Below are positions 17,092-25,779 of a stretch of DNA of 64,000 nt, one piece after another. The DNA comes from Nonomuraea aurantiaca. Lineage in GTDB: Bacteria > Actinomycetota > Actinomycetes > Streptosporangiales > Streptosporangiaceae. The first letter of the stretch is position 1. Each line of letters opens with the position of its first letter. Where the stretch lies: NCBI RefSeq assembly GCF_020215705.1, contig NZ_JAIWNB010000018.1, forward strand, positions 62,001-126,000. The letters are read 5' to 3'. The notes under the pieces were generated by a model. The model saw nothing but the letters and a program-made list of their open reading frames with translations. It was not told the DNA's origin and searched no databases. Both the position numbers and the translations under genes were made by a program.

Positions 17092-18333
17092 CTAGCCGGC
17101 CTTGATCTGGTACTGCTTGGCGAGGTCGGAGACCTTGAAGTCCTCGACCATCTCCATCCCGGCATAGGCGGATTTGTTGGGACGGTGGATCTGGCTCTCC
17201 CGCGAGCTCGGCTGTGCCGGGTCGGACAGGTCCAGCGCCGGGCCGAGCCCGTCCATGCTGAAGCCGGTCACCTTGGCGCGGGCCGCGAGCACCCCCTTGC
17301 GCGTCAGGTCGCCGCACGTCCCGCCGATGATCTTCGCCCACAGGTGGGTGGAGAAGTAGGAGAGCACGACCGCGCCCCCCGACTCGGGCTGTTGCGCGCC
17401 GAACTTGGCCTTCCACTTCTCGGCGAGCTTCTGCACCGCGGGCGTCTGCGCGCTGAGCAGCCCGATGCCCGAGACCCGGTAGTACTGCTTGAGCAGCGCG
17501 GGCGCCGCCGCCGTGGACAGCAGGCTCGCGGCGAACGACGCGACGTTGCCCACGACCGGCACGTCCAGCCCGGCGGCCTGAGCCTCGCTGACCACCGCAG
17601 CGGTCTGCTTGGCCGTGGAGTCCAGCAGGATCGCCTTGGCGCCGGCCGCCTTCACCGCGTTCACCTGGCTGGTGAGGTCGGCGTCGGTCGGCTTGATCTG
17701 CTGGCTCGCCAGCTTGAGCCCGAGCTGCTGGGTGGCGTACGTGCTGCCCTTGAGGCTGTTCTCGCCGATCTCGCCCTGCAGGTAGATGTGCCCAAGGGTG
17801 TCGCCCTTCTTCAGCTTGCCCTCGCGTACCAGCCAGTCGACGGCGTTGATCGCCTGAATGTCGTAGGTGGAGCCGACCACGATGAGGTGCGGGTCGCCGA
17901 GCAGCGTGGGCGCGAACGCCGTCAGGCCGACCAGCATGTCGTTGGCGGAGATCTTGTCCCGCAGCGCCCCGGTGATCGCCGAGCCGTAGACGTTGAGGAA
18001 GCCGAGCACCTGTGGCGCGACCTCGTCGTAGGCCGTGACCGCCTTCTGCACGTCGTAGGCGTGATCACGGACGACCAGCTCGATCTTCCTGCCGCACACG
18101 CCGCCCGCCGCGTTGATCTCGTCCACGGCGAACTGGCCGGCGGTGTTGCTGGTCTTGCCGGAGGTGGCGAACGCGCCGGACAGGTCCATCAGCATGCCCA
18201 GCTTGATGGTGGTGTCGGTGACGCCGGGAGTGGTGTTCTTCGAGGACGAGGTGGCCTTGCTCGAACAGCCGGTGACGGCCAGGGCGAGCGCGAGGGCGGC
18301 GGCTGAGACGACGCGTGGACGGGACCGCTTCAT
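17092..18333 (-). CDS. Branched-chain amino-acid-type ABC substrate-binding lipoprotein
   Basis: A 413-aa exported solute-binding protein of the Leu/Ile/Val (periplasmic-binding fold type I) family. It has a basic N-terminus, a hydrophobic core and the lipobox AVTGC with Cys23 as lipidation site, followed by a Ser/Thr-rich linker and TTIKLGMLMDLSGAF, the typical start of the family's mature domain. The ribosome site AAGGAG precedes ATG 18333. The start overlaps the permease stop (ATGA). It belongs to a complete Liv-type importer embedded in acyl-CoA catabolism genes, so the ligand may be a carboxylate rather than an amino acid. Confidence 0.9.
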   Translation of the reverse strand: MKRSRPRVVSAAALALALAVTGCSSKATSSSKNTTPGVTDTTIKLGMLMDLSGAFATSGKTSNTAGQFAVDEINAAGGVCGRKIELVVRDHAYDVQKAVTAYDEVAPQVLGFLNVYGSAITGALRDKISANDMLVGLTAFAPTLLGDPHLIVVGSTYDIQAINAVDWLVREGKLKKGDTLGHIYLQGEIGENSLKGSTYATQQLGLKLASQQIKPTDADLTSQVNAVKAAGAKAILLDSTAKQTAAVVSEAQAAGLDVPVVGNVASFAASLLSTAAAPALLKQYYRVSGIGLLSAQTPAVQKLAEKWKAKFGAQQPESGGAVVLSYFSTHLWAKIIGGTCGDLTRKGVLAARAKVTGFSMDGLGPALDLSDPAQPSSRESQIHRPNKSAYAGMEMVEDFKVSDLAKQYQIKAG

Positions 18334-19442
18334 GGGGTTCTCCTTGCATAGGGGGGACGGCGGCGCTGGCGCAGGGTGTGCACCATCGCGCGCAGCCCGC
18401 CGGGCTGGGTGAGCATGACGACCACCACGAGCGCGCCGTAGACGAACTGCGCGGCGATCGACGCGTCGAGCCCGTCCTGGCCGGGGCCGACGACCAGGGG
18501 CAGCGCGTCCGCGTACCGGGACAGCACGATCGGCAGCGCGACCACGAACGTCGCGCCGACGATCGCGCCGGACGTCGAGCCGAGCCCGCCCAGGATGATC
18601 ATCGCGAGGAAGTCGATGGACAGGCCGAGGTCGAAGTAGTCGGGGACGGCGCGCTGGAAGGCCAGCGCGGTGAGCACGCCGGCGACCCCGGCGTACATCG
18701 AGGACAGGACGAACGCGGAGGCCTTGGCGCGCTGAACCCGCACGCCCATCGCGGCGGCGCCCACCTCGTTGTCGCGCATCAGGCGGAACGCCCTGCCGGG
18801 ACGGCCGCGTAGCACGTTGCGAGCCACGAGCGTCGCCACGGCCGTGACCGCCAGGAACAGGTACCACAGGCTCTCCACGGCCCCGAACGGCACGCCGAGC
18901 ACGGCGAGGTCGGAGGAGTCGGAGAAGAGGAAGCCGCCCAGTGAGAACGGCGTGACCGAGCGCCCGTCGTAGCCCCCGGTGACCGGGCGCAGGTTCAGCA
19001 GCAGGTGATGGCCGAGGAAGACCAGCCCTAGCGAGGCGATCCCGAGATAGATGCCGCGCAGCCTGCCGGCGACCGGGCTGAACAGCAGGCCGCACACCCC
19101 GGCCAGCAGGGTGGCGAGCACGGCCGCGACGATCGGGGGCAGCCCCAGGCCCTTGACGTGGCCCGTGTCGCCGCCGGACAGGAACGCGTACCCGTACGTG
19201 CCGACCGCGACGAAGAACGCGTGGCCGAGCGAGAGTTGCCCCGCCGCCCCGAACAGGATCGTCAGGCCGAGCGCCCCGACCGCCGTGGCCATCGAGAACA
19301 GGCCGATACGCAGCCAGAACGCCTCCAGGTACAGGGGCAGCGCCAGCAGCACCACGACGGCGGCGGCCAGGAGGAGGGCGCCCGGCAGCCGGCGCGCCAC
19401 CGCGCGGGGGGCGACGGCAGCGGTGGCGGTGGCGTCAGACAC
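18330..19442 (-). CDS. livM: Liv-type ABC transporter permease (LivM family)
   Basis: A 370-aa integral membrane protein with many hydrophobic helices and the LivM-type segments LFGAAGQLSLGHAFF and IILGGLGSTSGAIVGA. GTG 19442 is the start, overlapping the stop of the first permease by 8 bp. It forms the channel together with the LivH-type permease. The C-terminal tail is basic (RQRRRPPYARR). Substrate unknown; see the binding protein. Confidence 0.9.
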   Translation of the reverse strand: MSDATATAAVAPRAVARRLPGALLLAAAVVVLLALPLYLEAFWLRIGLFSMATAVGALGLTILFGAAGQLSLGHAFFVAVGTYGYAFLSGGDTGHVKGLGLPPIVAAVLATLLAGVCGLLFSPVAGRLRGIYLGIASLGLVFLGHHLLLNLRPVTGGYDGRSVTPFSLGGFLFSDSSDLAVLGVPFGAVESLWYLFLAVTAVATLVARNVLRGRPGRAFRLMRDNEVGAAAMGVRVQRAKASAFVLSSMYAGVAGVLTALAFQRAVPDYFDLGLSIDFLAMIILGGLGSTSGAIVGATFVVALPIVLSRYADALPLVVGPGQDGLDASIAAQFVYGALVVVVMLTQPGGLRAMVHTLRQRRRPPYARRTP

Positions 19443-20325
19443 GGCTGAACTCCTTCGACCCGAACAGTCCGGACGGCCGCCACAGCAGCACGACGATCAT
19501 CACGAGATAGGCCACGACGTCGCCGGCACCGAGCCCGAGAAAGGACAGCGAGTCCTGGTTCCCGGCGACGAGCACCTGGACGACCCCGACGATGAGCCCG
19601 CCCGCGATGGCCCCGCCGAGCGAGTCGAACCCGCCGATGATGGCCGCGGGGAAGGCGGCGATCGCGACGGACTCGATGCTCAGGCTGACGCCCGGACTGG
19701 GGAAGGAGGCCAGCCCGATGCCGGCCGCGGTGGCCAGCAGCCCGGCCAGCACCCAGGCGGTGGCGGAGACCCGGCGCAGGCGGATGCCCACGAGTGCCGC
19801 GCCTTCGGCGTCGGCGATGGACGCCCGCATGGCCAGGCCCCAGCCGGTCAGCGTGAGCAGCGCGGTGAGGCCGCCGATCAGCACCGGCACGGCCACGATG
19901 GTGAGCACCACCGTGAGCGGGAGCGTCAACGGGCCGAGCTTGACCACGTGGCCGTCCCACGGCGCGCCGAGCGGCAGCACGGACTCCCCGAGGCGCCGGG
20001 TCAGCTCGGCGGTCAGCACGACGTTCAGGCCGATCGTCAGGATCGCCATCGCGTGGTGGTTGCGCCGGTCGACGCGTGACAGCAGCAGCCGCTCGGTCGC
20101 CAGGCCCAGCAGGCCCGCGACGGCCAGGCCGAGCAGCGCCGCCGCGCCGAACCCGATGCTCGGCTGGGCGGAGGCGACCACGTACACGCCGAGCAGCAGG
20201 AACGACGCGTGCGCGAAGTTGACCACTCGGGTGGCCTTGAAGACGATGACGAATCCGAGCGTGATGAGCGCGTACAGCAGGCCCAGGGACACGCCGTTGA
20301 CGAGCAGTTCCAGCAGGCGGGTCAT
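19435..20325 (-). CDS. livH: Liv-type ABC transporter permease (LivH family)
   Basis: A 296-aa permease that begins LLELLVNGVSLGLLYALITL, the characteristic LivH N-terminus, and contains VVNFAHASFLLLGVY and AAIIGGFDSLGGAIAGG. ATG 20325 overlaps the stop of the preceding ATPase gene (ATGA). It is the second membrane subunit of the importer. No unusual features. Confidence 0.9.
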   Translation of the reverse strand: MTRLLELLVNGVSLGLLYALITLGFVIVFKATRVVNFAHASFLLLGVYVVASAQPSIGFGAAALLGLAVAGLLGLATERLLLSRVDRRNHHAMAILTIGLNVVLTAELTRRLGESVLPLGAPWDGHVVKLGPLTLPLTVVLTIVAVPVLIGGLTALLTLTGWGLAMRASIADAEGAALVGIRLRRVSATAWVLAGLLATAAGIGLASFPSPGVSLSIESVAIAAFPAAIIGGFDSLGGAIAGGLIVGVVQVLVAGNQDSLSFLGLGAGDVVAYLVMIVVLLWRPSGLFGSKEFSRV

Positions 20326-21125
20326 TGTGGCGTCCTCTCCGCCTGGGGGGTGGCTTCGGGCCGGTCGGGTGCGCCGAGGTAAGCGCTGACCACGATCGGG
20401 TCGCGGCGCACCTCGGCGGGCAGTCCCTCGGCGACGACCCGGCCGAAGTCGAGGACCGTGATCCGGTCGGCGATCGACATGACCACGCCCATGTCGTGCT
20501 CGACGAAGACGACGGTGAGGTCGAGGGCCTTGCGCGCCGTGAGGACGAGCTGTCCCAGCTCCCAGCTCTCCGCGGCGTTCAGTCCCGCGACCGGTTCGTC
20601 GAGGATGAGCAGACGCGGCTCCAGGCACAGCGCCCTGGCGAACTCCAGGCGCTTGAGATCGCCGTACGCCAGCAGCCCGGCGGTGCTGTCCAGCCGCGCC
20701 GAGAGACCGACGAAGTGGGCGATCTCCCGTACCCGCTCCTCGTGGCGGCGCTGTTCGCGGCGGCCCAGCCACAACGCGGTCGCCACCAGCCCCGCGCTGG
20801 TCAGCCGATGCCGTCCGACCATCAGGTTGTCCAGCACCGACTCCTGCGGCGAGACCACGATGTTCTGGAAGGTCCTGCCGACCCCCAGCGCCGCGATCCG
20901 GTCGGTCCGCAGCCGGGTCACCTCGTGCTCGTCGAGCAGGATGCGCCCGCCGGTCACGGGATAGATGCCGCACAGCGTGTTGAGCAACGACGACTTGCCT
21001 GCCCCGTTGGGGCCGATGACCGCGTGCACCGTACCCGGCTCGACGGTGAAGCAGACCTCGTCCAGCGCCAGCAGGCCGCTGAAGGCCAGGCTCACCTCCT
21101 CCACCGCCAGGCGGGGCGGGCTCAT
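20322..21125 (-). CDS. livG: Liv-type ABC transporter ATP-binding protein (LivG family)
   Basis: 267 aa with Walker A GPNGAGKS, a Q-loop region (GRTFQNI), a degenerate signature region (AYGDLKRLEFARAL), Walker B LLILDEPVAGL and the H-loop (VFVEHDM). ATG 21125 overlaps the stop of the other ATPase gene (ATGA); GTG 21134 is a less likely start. The LAYGD signature in place of LSxGQ is common in LivG proteins. Confidence 0.9.
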   Translation of the reverse strand: MSPPRLAVEEVSLAFSGLLALDEVCFTVEPGTVHAVIGPNGAGKSSLLNTLCGIYPVTGGRILLDEHEVTRLRTDRIAALGVGRTFQNIVVSPQESVLDNLMVGRHRLTSAGLVATALWLGRREQRRHEERVREIAHFVGLSARLDSTAGLLAYGDLKRLEFARALCLEPRLLILDEPVAGLNAAESWELGQLVLTARKALDLTVVFVEHDMGVVMSIADRITVLDFGRVVAEGLPAEVRRDPIVVSAYLGAPDRPEATPQAERTPQ

Positions 21126-21904
21126 GCCGTCCACCTGTCCAGCTCGGGCACGGGCCTGGCCTCCCCCGGACGCGGGCCGCTCTCTTCGCCGAGGTACAGG
21201 CGGCGCACCTCGTCGCTGCGCGCCAGCTCGTCGGCGGGTCCGCTCAGCACGACCCGGCCCAGTTCCAGCACGTACGCCCGATGCGCGACGGACAGCGCCA
21301 TGGCCGCGTTCTGCTCCACCAGCAGCACGGGTACGCCCTCGCGGCTGATGTCGCGCACGGTCTCGCCGATCTGCTTGACCAGCATCGGCGCCAGGCCGAG
21401 CGACGGCTCATCGAGCAGCAGCAGCTTCGGCCGGGCCATCAGCGCGCGGGCGATGGCCAGCATCTGCTGCTCTCCGCCGGACAGCGTCCCGGCGCGCTGT
21501 TTACGCCGCTCGGCCAGCCGGGGGAACATCTCGAACAGCTGACGCCGGGTACGCGCCCGAGCCTCGCGCGAGCGGACGGTGATGCCGCCCGCGTCCAGGT
21601 TCTCGTCCACGGTGAGAGCGCCGAACACGTGCCGTCCCTCGGGTACCTGCACCAACCCCTGGGCCACGACGGAGGCCGGGTTGGCCCCGGCGACCTCCTG
21701 CCCGAGAAACCGGATCGACCCCGCGGTGACGGATCCTCCGTGCAACGGCAGCGTGCCCGAGACGGCACGCATGAGGGAGGTCTTGCCCGCGCCGTTGGCT
21801 CCGAGCAGCGCGACCACGCCTGCCTCGGCCACTTCGAGACTCACTCCGTGATGGACCGGCTCGCGTGCGCCGTAGCGGACAACGAGCCCTTCGATGTCGA
21901 GCAT
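21122..21904 (-). CDS. livF: Liv-type ABC transporter ATP-binding protein (LivF family)
   Basis: A 260-aa ATPase: Walker A GANGAGKT, signature LSGGEQQMLAIARAL, Walker B LLLLDEPSLGLAP and LLVEQN, a LivF hallmark. ATG 21904 has GAGGAGG five nt upstream. It is the first gene of the minus-strand operon running livF-livG-livH-livM-binding protein-tetR and probably on into the dehydrogenase genes. Two 19-bp direct repeats lie immediately upstream. Confidence 0.9.
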   Translation of the reverse strand: MLDIEGLVVRYGAREPVHHGVSLEVAEAGVVALLGANGAGKTSLMRAVSGTLPLHGGSVTAGSIRFLGQEVAGANPASVVAQGLVQVPEGRHVFGALTVDENLDAGGITVRSREARARTRRQLFEMFPRLAERRKQRAGTLSGGEQQMLAIARALMARPKLLLLDEPSLGLAPMLVKQIGETVRDISREGVPVLLVEQNAAMALSVAHRAYVLELGRVVLSGPADELARSDEVRRLYLGEESGPRPGEARPVPELDRWTA

Positions 21905-21932
21905 CCGGCCTCCTCGATGTGCCGAGCAATGC

Positions 21933-21976
21933 ATCGATCGTTCGTTAAGTAGGGGCTATCGATCGTTCGTTAAGTA
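21933..21976. promoter_or_regulatory. Two 19-bp direct repeats, candidate TetR operators of Liv operon
   Basis: ATCGATCGTTCGTTAAGTA occurs twice without mismatch, at 21933-21951 and 21958-21976, with a 25-bp period. Each copy contains CGATCG and CGTTAAG, which also occur in the dyad at 16313-16333. They lie in the divergent region between livF and the LLM oxidoreductase, so they may control both directions. Confidence 0.65.
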
Positions 21977-22099
21977 CGCGTAATATAGGTGGCCGCTGAG
22001 ACAAGCGTCAACAGTTGCCGGAGCGGTTCTCACCGGAGCTCCAGCCCGGTGGTGCGGGTTCGCCAAGGCCCGGCACCCACTCAGACCAGGAGGTTTGCC

Positions 22100-23140
22100 A
22101 TGCGCATCGGCACGACCCTCGCCTACAGCGGCGGCTTCAAGCAGACGGCCGTCGGCCTGAGCGATCTGGAGGCCGCCGGAGTCGAGATCGCCTTCGTGGC
22201 GGAGGCGTACTCCTTCGACGCCGTGAGCCAGCTCGGATACCTGGCCTCGGTCACCGACCGGATGCACCTGGCTTCGGCGATCCTGCCGATCTACACCCGT
22301 ACGCCGTCGCTCCTGGCGATGACCGCGGCCGGGCTGGACTACGTGTCGGACGGCCGGTTCACCCTCGGCATCGGTGCGTCCGGGCCGCAGGTGGTCGAGG
22401 GCTTTCACGGGGTGCCGTACGACGCGCCGATCGCCCGTACCCGCGAGATCGTGGAGATCTGCCGCAAGGTGTGGAGACGCGAGGAGGTCGTCCACGACGG
22501 CGCCCACTACGAGCTCCCGCTGCCGGCCGAGCGCGGGACCGGCCTGGGCAAGCCGCTGAAGATCATCAACCACCCGGTACGGGAGCGCGTCCCGATCATG
22601 CTGGCCGCCATCGGGCCCAAGAACGTCCAGCTCGCCGCCGAGATCGCCGAGGGCTGGCTACCGATCTTCGTACACCCGGCCAAGCTGCGCGAGGTGTGGG
22701 GAGCATCGCTCGACGCCGGGCAGGCGCTCCGCGACCCGAGTCTGGGCCCGCTGGACATCGTCGTCACCATGAACCTGGCCATCGGCGCCGATGTCGACCA
22801 CCTGCTCGACCGGGGCCGCAAGGCTCTCGCGCTCTACATCGGCGGGATGGGCGCCCGCGGCAAGAACTTCTACAACAACCTGGCCCGCCGGTACGGCTAC
22901 GAGCGCGAGGCCGAGCTGATCCAGGACCTCTACCTGTCGGGTCGTAAGCAGGAGGCCGAGGCTGCGGTGCCCGAGGACCTGCTGCGCGCCACGTCCCTCG
23001 TCGGGCCGAAGGAGTACGTGGCCGAACGGGTCGCCGAGCTGGCCGAATGCGGCATCACCACGGTCAGCGTCAAGCCCCTGGCGGACACGGCCGCCGAGCG
23101 GGTCGCCGCGGTCGAACAGCTCCGCGATCTCATGCCCTGA
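22100..23140 (+). CDS. LLM-class (luciferase-like) flavin/F420-dependent oxidoreductase
   Basis: 346 aa with a TIM-barrel luciferase-like pattern: MRIGTTLAYSGGF start, AEAYSFDAVSQLGYLA, RTPSLLAMTAAGLD and DGRFTLGIGASGPQVVEG, typical of F420-dependent LLM proteins. ATG 22100 follows AGGAGG. It is divergent from the Liv operon and shares the region with the 19-bp repeats, so it may belong to the same regulon and oxidise or reduce a pathway intermediate. The cofactor (F420 or FMN) cannot be decided from sequence alone. Confidence 0.85.
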   Translation: MRIGTTLAYSGGFKQTAVGLSDLEAAGVEIAFVAEAYSFDAVSQLGYLASVTDRMHLASAILPIYTRTPSLLAMTAAGLDYVSDGRFTLGIGASGPQVVEGFHGVPYDAPIARTREIVEICRKVWRREEVVHDGAHYELPLPAERGTGLGKPLKIINHPVRERVPIMLAAIGPKNVQLAAEIAEGWLPIFVHPAKLREVWGASLDAGQALRDPSLGPLDIVVTMNLAIGADVDHLLDRGRKALALYIGGMGARGKNFYNNLARRYGYEREAELIQDLYLSGRKQEAEAAVPEDLLRATSLVGPKEYVAERVAELAECGITTVSVKPLADTAAERVAAVEQLRDLMP

Positions 23141-23213
23141 TCTGCGCGGATGGCGGTAAAGGTGCCTCGTCCGCAAGGCCGGTGTCCGACCTGGAACGCT
23201 CATGAGCAACTGA

Positions 23214-24224
23214 TTGCCTGCCCGCTTGGATGGGGTCTTGACCGTCGGCGGCTTGTTACGTACGTTCCCGGCGGCGCTGATCAACCAGGATCCGCCGGAG
23301 CACACCCGATACCGGCGCATCATGCACGGCACGTTCACCCCCAGCCACATCGAACGCTGGCGGCCCCGCGTGGCGGCCATCGCCGGCGAGTTGATCGACG
23401 CGGTCGGTGATGAGTTCGATATGGTCGCGGACTTCGCGCTGCCGCTGCCCGCTCGGGTGATCTGCGAGCTGCTCGGGGTGCCGATGGACCGTTTCGAGCA
23501 GGTACGCGGCTGGACGGAGATGTTTCTGTCCGCCTCGGACGCGAGCGCCGACGCCCGGGCGCAGGGATTCGCCGCGTTCACGGCGTACGCGCGGGAGCTG
23601 ATCGAGCGGCACCGGACCGAGCCCGGCGAGGACCTGATCGACTTGCTCATCGCGGCACGCGACGAAGGCGATGGGCTCAGCGAGGACGAGCTGACCAACA
23701 TGGTGTTCACGCTGATCATGGCCGGGCACGAGACGACCGCCTCAATGATCGTCCGAGGCACCCTCCGCCTGCTCTGCCACGCCGACCAGTACGCCGAACT
23801 CGCTGCCCATCCCGAACTGGTCGAGCCCGCGGTGGAGGAGATCCTGCGCCATGAGGGACCCGGCTCCAACGGCATGCTCCGGCGGATCACTGAGGACGTC
23901 GAGGTGTCCGGCGGGACCATCCCGGCCGGCACGGTCGTGCTGCCCAACCTTTGGGCCGCCGACCACGACCCGTCGGTGTTCCAGGACCCGCTGCGGTTCG
24001 ACGTGAAGAGGTTCACCGGTGCCCCGTCCACCCCGCACCTGGCATTCGGCCACGGCCCCCACTACTGCTTAGGCGCGAACCTGGCGAGGATGGAACTGCA
24101 GGAGGCGTTCCACGCCTTGGTGACGCGCCTGCCAGGACTGCACGCGCAGGAGGACCTGTCGGCCGTGGTGTGGAGCGACGGGTTCGTCTACTGGCCACGC
24201 CGACTGCTGGTCAAAGCAGGCTGA
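23214..24224 (+). pseudogene. Cytochrome P450, N-terminally truncated
   Basis: The frame encodes 336 residues with all core P450 motifs: DPPEHTRYRR (helix C region), AGHETTAS (I-helix oxygen-activating Thr), EILR (ExxR of the K helix) and FGHGPHYCLG (heme-thiolate Cys). However, DPPEHTR lies only about 25 residues from the start, where bacterial P450s have roughly 80-90 residues, so about 60 residues including helices A and B are missing. The frame opens at TTG directly after an in-frame TGA, and no P450-like N-terminus is seen in other frames of 23141-23213. I infer a 5' deletion. Confidence 0.75.
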
Positions 24225-24385
24225 GCCGGAACATGCGACCGCATCGCCGGCGCCGCCTCGGGGAGAGCTGCCAGCCAGGTCCGGCCGCGTTTATATGCGT
24301 TCCATGCTTGTGCCGTCATGTAGGCCAGACCAGGGCATTTAGCGGGCACTTCTCGCGCGGCCCGGAAGACGCTACGCTGATCACG
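24225..24385. other. Intergenic region before the MoxR/VWA operon
   Basis: No gene is seen. The only recognisable element is TACGCT at 24373-24378, a -10 candidate 7 nt before a 17-codon ORF. No clear -35 or dyad was found. Confidence 0.4.
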
Positions 24386-24439
24386 ATGAATACCTCCAAC
24401 ATCAGATTGGGGGCCCCGTTCACGCAAGGTGAGTGCTGA
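24386..24439 (+). CDS. Putative 17-codon leaderless leader ORF
   Basis: The ORF reads MNTSNIRLGAPFTQGEC and ends in TGA, whose last base is the A of the next gene's ATG (TGATG). No ribosome site precedes it, but TACGCT lies 7 nt upstream, as expected for a leaderless transcript. It could serve to couple translation into the 436-aa gene. It is too short to identify by homology and may be a chance ORF. Confidence 0.35.
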   Translation: MNTSNIRLGAPFTQGEC

Positions 24440-25749
24440 TGCCGCACTCGACCTCGAACGAGGATCCCCGCACAACCCTCTGGCTGCGCGTCCGCGAGTT
24501 CGCCGTGCCGCCCTCCATGATCGAGTCAGCGACCGCCCGCCGTACCACCGGAGACTGGGCGGCGGCGTGCGCGGCAGCACACGTGGACGTCGATCTCAAT
24601 CTGCGCCGCATAGCGCGCCTCCACGGCCGGGAACTGGCCGCCCGCCTCCGCAGCGACCTCCGTCACCTGGCCCCTGACCTGCTGCGCTGGCACATGCCCA
24701 GGATCGCTCCCGACGGCCTGATACGTCCGGGCCTGACCCTCTCGCTGGCCCGGTACCACGAGAGCGACAACCCGGTTCACCTCGTGGCCAGGACCCCGCC
24801 GGCCTGGGCGGATGCCGGTCAGCGGATCAGCCTGGCGCTGTGGGACGGTTCGCGGTCCGGACCGCATCCGCACCCCCATCCGAATCGGCGCTTCCGCCTC
24901 GATCTGCATCGCCACCTATGGGATGCGCGCAGGGCCGGTGAGCTGCGTGTACGTTCCGAAACGGCGCCGCACGCACGGGGCTGGGCCGTCGATCGGTGGC
25001 CGGCCGAGGCCCGGTTGCTGCTCCGTGCCGAGGGGCAGGACGGGGGTACGGTCGCCGTCCGGGTCGGCGGGCGGCGTCAGATGATTCTCGATGTGGACGC
25101 GTCCCGGACCGGTAGGGATGTGGACGCGTCCAGGGCCGGCGACGAAGGACCCGCGCCGCCGCCGATCTTGCCTGACGCGGCGACCTGGGTGCTGCCCGAC
25201 CTGGCGCTGCTGCGTGCCGGGCTGATCGAGGCCGGCAGGCTGCACCCGCTCGTCGCGGCGGCGCTTGTCCCCGGCCATTCGCCGGACACCAAGCCATACG
25301 GTCACCGGAGCGAGAACGGGCCGCGCATGATCGAGTGCCGCGGCGCCCAGCACAGGGTCGCGCTGGTGAACGGCGTGCTGGTCGCCCTGGATCACGACGC
25401 GACCGAGATCCGGCGCGAGAAACTGCTGGCCGAGTTGACCGGCACCCCGTTGCCCTGCTTGCGGCTGATCGAGGAGGCTCACCGCGCCCCGGAGTGCCTC
25501 CTCGACGTCCGTACGCGGCTGGAGCACGGCGACGCCGCCGGTGCGCAGGCCACCGTCGACGGTCTCCTCGGACCTGGTACGCGGCTGCCCGAGGGCGCGC
25601 TGCGCGACGTGCTGGAGCAGGCGGCGCGGCGGCGGATCGACCAAGGGCTGTTCCGCGCCGGGCTCGCGTCGGGGCCGGGACCGGCCGAGCGACCGCACCG
25701 TCGCTCCCGCAAGGGCCGGGCACGCCCGCGCCACGCCACCTTCCGCTGA
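24439..25749 (+). CDS. Uncharacterised 436-aa protein of the MoxR/VWA operon
   Basis: I do not recognise a named domain. The N-terminus (LWLRVREFAVPPSMIESATA) is followed by a predicted helical Arg-rich segment, a His-rich stretch around residue 140 (PHPHPHPNRRF), a DLHRHLWDARRAGELR motif, a linker with a duplicated DVDASR, a region with HRVALVNGVLVALDHD, and a very basic C-terminal tail. No signal peptide or membrane helix is seen, so it is probably cytoplasmic. AAGGTGAG precedes ATG 24439. It precedes an AAA+ ATPase by 30 bp, so it may be a substrate, adaptor or sensor of that chaperone; this is inference. Confidence 0.75.
   Translation: MPHSTSNEDPRTTLWLRVREFAVPPSMIESATARRTTGDWAAACAAAHVDVDLNLRRIARLHGRELAARLRSDLRHLAPDLLRWHMPRIAPDGLIRPGLTLSLARYHESDNPVHLVARTPPAWADAGQRISLALWDGSRSGPHPHPHPNRRFRLDLHRHLWDARRAGELRVRSETAPHARGWAVDRWPAEARLLLRAEGQDGGTVAVRVGGRRQMILDVDASRTGRDVDASRAGDEGPAPPPILPDAATWVLPDLALLRAGLIEAGRLHPLVAAALVPGHSPDTKPYGHRSENGPRMIECRGAQHRVALVNGVLVALDHDATEIRREKLLAELTGTPLPCLRLIEEAHRAPECLLDVRTRLEHGDAAGAQATVDGLLGPGTRLPEGALRDVLEQAARRRIDQGLFRAGLASGPGPAERPHRRSRKGRARPRHATFR
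25090..25131 (+). repeat. In-frame 15-bp direct repeat (27-bp period)
   Basis: GATGTGGACGCGTCC occurs at 25090-25104 and 25117-25131. The 27-bp offset keeps the frame, so the 436-aa protein carries DVDASR twice in its Gly/Pro-rich linker, a mark of a small tandem duplication. Confidence 0.8.
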
Positions 25750-25779
25750 CGCTTTCCTAGACATCCAAGGTGATACATC

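Noticed and set aside
16417..18306. 629-codon open frame on the plus strand across the TetR and binding-protein genes
   Set aside because: It is a GC-driven shadow of two well-supported minus-strand genes, crosses their intergenic region and has no recognisable motif.
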